Shown here in pieces: positions 61,847-64,000 of a stretch of 64,000 nucleotides of DNA (positions are counted from its first letter, which is position 1; every line of letters starts with the position of its first letter). A program made the position numbers and the translations under genes. This DNA is from Scolanthus callimorphus (taxonomy: Eukaryota; Cnidaria; Anthozoa; Actiniaria; Edwardsiidae). The notes below the pieces were generated by a model. That model searched no databases and had not been told where the DNA came from. It worked only from the letters and a program-made list of their open reading frames with translations. The stretch is taken from positions 16,881,637-16,945,636 of the forward strand of contig CM066914.1 of NCBI GenBank assembly GCA_033964015.1, given 5' to 3'.

Positions 61847-61969
61847 AGGCCCATCACCAACCGAGAGCCTTTGCGGACTCTTTAGCCAATCAGAGCACTC
61901 GACAAACAATGGATCATTTTGAAAACAAAAGAAAACGGGGCGCAAAGGCTCCCGGTTGGTGATGGGCCT
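61847..61969. mobile_element. TTAA-targeted MITE, copy 2 (piggyBac-type)
   Basis: Ends AGGCCCATCACCAACCGAGA and GGTTGGTGATGGGCCT, flanked by TTAA at 61843-61846 and 61970-61973, 123 bp. It is closely similar to the reverse complement of copy 1 at 49210-49331, so movement was fairly recent. Confidence 0.88.
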
Positions 61970-62261
61970 TTAAGGTGTCTCCGCGACATACATGCAATGT
62001 GATTTGTTTGTTTGTTGCGGCAATCAAATATTTCCACAAACTCAAAATGTCAAAAGTGATTGATTTGAATCACATTGTGGATAAAAATAATTGATTCTAA
62101 ATGGACTGAGGTCGCTACCAACTTGGGTGTCTTCCGTCGCGTTATTTTACAAAATTTGTCTCAAGAGGAAAGCCAGGCGAGTGCTCTTGGCGAAACGGAA
62201 CAATGGCCTGATTGGTTCAGACAGTTGACTGGCGGAACAGAAGAACAAACAAATTAACTTT

Positions 62262-62923
62262 TGTTTTGAAAACGTAGATGGCTCAACAGTTACATCATCC
62301 TTAGGTGTCTTTGTGGTGTGTTTTTCGCGTTTTGCATTGGGCTTCCTGTGGCAACACAACAACCCCGCGCTTTGTACAAGAGATGCCAGCGGAAGAGGCT
62401 ATAAGAGTTTTATGAGCTGGGAATTCAGCCTTATCAGAGTCCACATGACATAATGATGATGAAGACGCACATTTGCCGCTCCCTAGACTCATCGATGAAT
62501 GAGTCTTGGATCAATTATTTCCCACTTGACCGTCCTACTAGAAGACCCTCGTTAATCGTTAAAAAAATTGGAAAGACCCAACTATATATTTTTTGTTTGA
62601 AAACGTAGATGGCTCAACAGTTACATCATCCTTAGGTGTCTTTGTGGTGTGTTTTTCGCGTTTTGCATTGGGCTTCCTGTGGCAACACAACAACCCCGCG
62701 CTTTGTACAAGAGATGCCAGCGGAAGAGGCTATAAGAGTTTTATGAGCTGGGAATTCAGCCTTATCAGAGTCCACATGACATAATGATGATGAAGACGCA
62801 CATTTGCCGCTCCTAGACTCATCGATGAATGAGTCTTGGATCAATTATTTCCCACTTGACCGTCCTACTAGAAGACCCTCGTTAATCGTTAAAAAAATTG
62901 GAAAGACCCAACTATATATTTTA
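62262..62923 (+). repeat. Direct tandem duplication, period 331 bp
   Basis: Positions 62262-62592 and 62593-62923 are almost identical; the visible differences are single-base indels (GCTCCCTAG against GCTCCTAG, GTTTTGAAAA against GTTTGAAAA). Both units contain the same short open frames. I recognise no protein in them. It is either a recent duplication or an assembly artefact. Confidence 0.9.
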
Positions 62924-62929
62924 CAACTT

Positions 62930-64000
62930 TTACAAATAATATTATTGATCTGTGGGCTCTATTGTTTCTGTCTAGTAGCGCTTAGTTCATCTAATTATTG
63001 CGCATTAACTCCAGTTCCTGTCGAGTCCAAAGAATGCCATTGAGTTTAAGCGTTTTAGATAACTTTATCTGAATAGAGAACTTTTGCCACAGGGCTATTA
63101 GGTTAATAGCTTCCCTGGTGTGTCCCTTAGTTCTTCAAAAAGTTGCTGTCGCCCTTAACCAATTATCTAGTATATTGATGTACCCCCTATCTCTCACCCC
63201 CTGTGAACAGTGAACAATAAATACCACACTAGGTCCATTCGCATAAACGCGTATGAAGTCTGCTCAAGACATTTTTGCACGGCGCAACGTGATCTGTACT
63301 TCAATTTTGCTGGTGATTTTGTAGTGGAGGGGTTGTGGGGAAGTGGGGTAGTATCATAGCATTGTGTTTATCCTATCATGAGGTATCTGTAGATGTCGTG
63401 TCACAACGGGTTTACAGGACCTCACTTGATTCCATTTCCTTAATCACCCTAGCGGCAACCTTATGAGCTCAAAGTGACCGAGACTAAGCTGCAATACGGC
63501 TTATCCTTAGTACTCGGTAAAATACCTTGGTATTTGGGCCAAGATATCATTCAAGATGCCATAAAACTCGATTGACAGCTCTTGGAAATGGAGCCCAGCA
63601 TAGCGAGAGGCATAGCTGTTGTCCCGCCTCGTTTTGTCTTTCTACAACACAAATTGTCTTGACCTTCGAGGGAAACATCAGGTGTACTTTCCTAAACCCA
63701 TTCACACTAAATGATTCCTAATTGCTAATTGATTGTTAATTATAGGAATTCACACATTAGCGAAGCTCATCAGTTACATAATTATCAGTTTATTGTATAC
63801 TCTATAACACCTTTTCTCGCACCTATGTAAGCTTATTTGTATACTACAGGTATCCACGTGGATCTTTTCTTTCCTGACTCATACAGAGACGTTGCTAACA
63901 CGAGTCTCTTGTAGAATTGTCAACCCAAGAGACATAACCAACCAAAGGGATTATCAAAGCACGCGTTTCTAGCAATCTCGCCATATTTCACACCCGACAA
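62930..64000. other. Downstream flank with no supported gene
   Basis: No coding exon, RNA gene or clear repeat is visible in this last kilobase. It lies 3' of rough. Genes beyond the window are unknown. Confidence 0.6.

Noticed and set aside
62301..62844. Duplicated minus-strand frames in the 331-bp tandem repeat
   Set aside because: The identical peptides simply reflect the DNA duplication, and no family or splice evidence supports a gene.

Overview
This is metazoan nuclear DNA, most likely from an anthozoan cnidarian (a stony coral or sea anemone). The genes are split by AT-rich introns with GT-AG ends. Intergenic spacers are long, and introns and spacers are full of small foldback DNA transposons. 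The gene set (a fibrillar collagen, Sec61 gamma, and the homeobox genes Mnx and rough) fits an anthozoan extended-Hox neighbourhood. The species cannot be told from the sequence.

Layout. Positions 1-33252 (minus strand) hold one fibrillar procollagen gene. About 60 exons are readable, from the signal-peptide exon at 33180-33252 to the first part of the C-propeptide (COLFI) at 106-209. The 3' end lies beyond the left edge. The main triple helix is complete: exons of 45, 54, 99 and 108 bp (plus 18, 27 and 90 bp near the 3' end) add up to about 1017-1023 residues, the classical fibrillar length. One 108-bp exon has lost a base and one Gly is replaced by Ala. Positions 37652-38549 (minus) encode the Sec61 translocon gamma subunit. 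A weak plus-strand candidate gene starts head-to-head with it at 39040. Positions 42399-44961 (minus) encode an Mnx/HlxB9 homeodomain protein in two exons. Positions 56915-61145 (plus) encode a rough-type homeodomain protein in two exons. Mnx and rough are divergent, with about 12 kb of apparently gene-free DNA between their start codons. Positions 61146-64000 hold no gene that I can support; they contain a MITE and a recent 331-bp tandem duplication.

Function. Collagen makes extracellular fibrils of the mesoglea or skeletal matrix and enters the ER through the Sec61 channel, but the closeness of those two genes is probably chance. Mnx and rough are ANTP-class transcription factors that accompany Hox genes in cnidarians. 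Vertebrate Hox clusters are also linked to fibrillar collagen genes, so the collagen-Mnx-rough linkage is the main evolutionary point of this window.

Repeats. At least eight foldback or MITE families are present, several with clear target-site duplications. One family has five copies that share an architecture (two successive hairpins around a TTCTGATTGG core) although the paired stem sequences differ between copies. An intron of the collagen gene also carries a 128-bp tandem array of CRE-like TGACGTCA palindromes.
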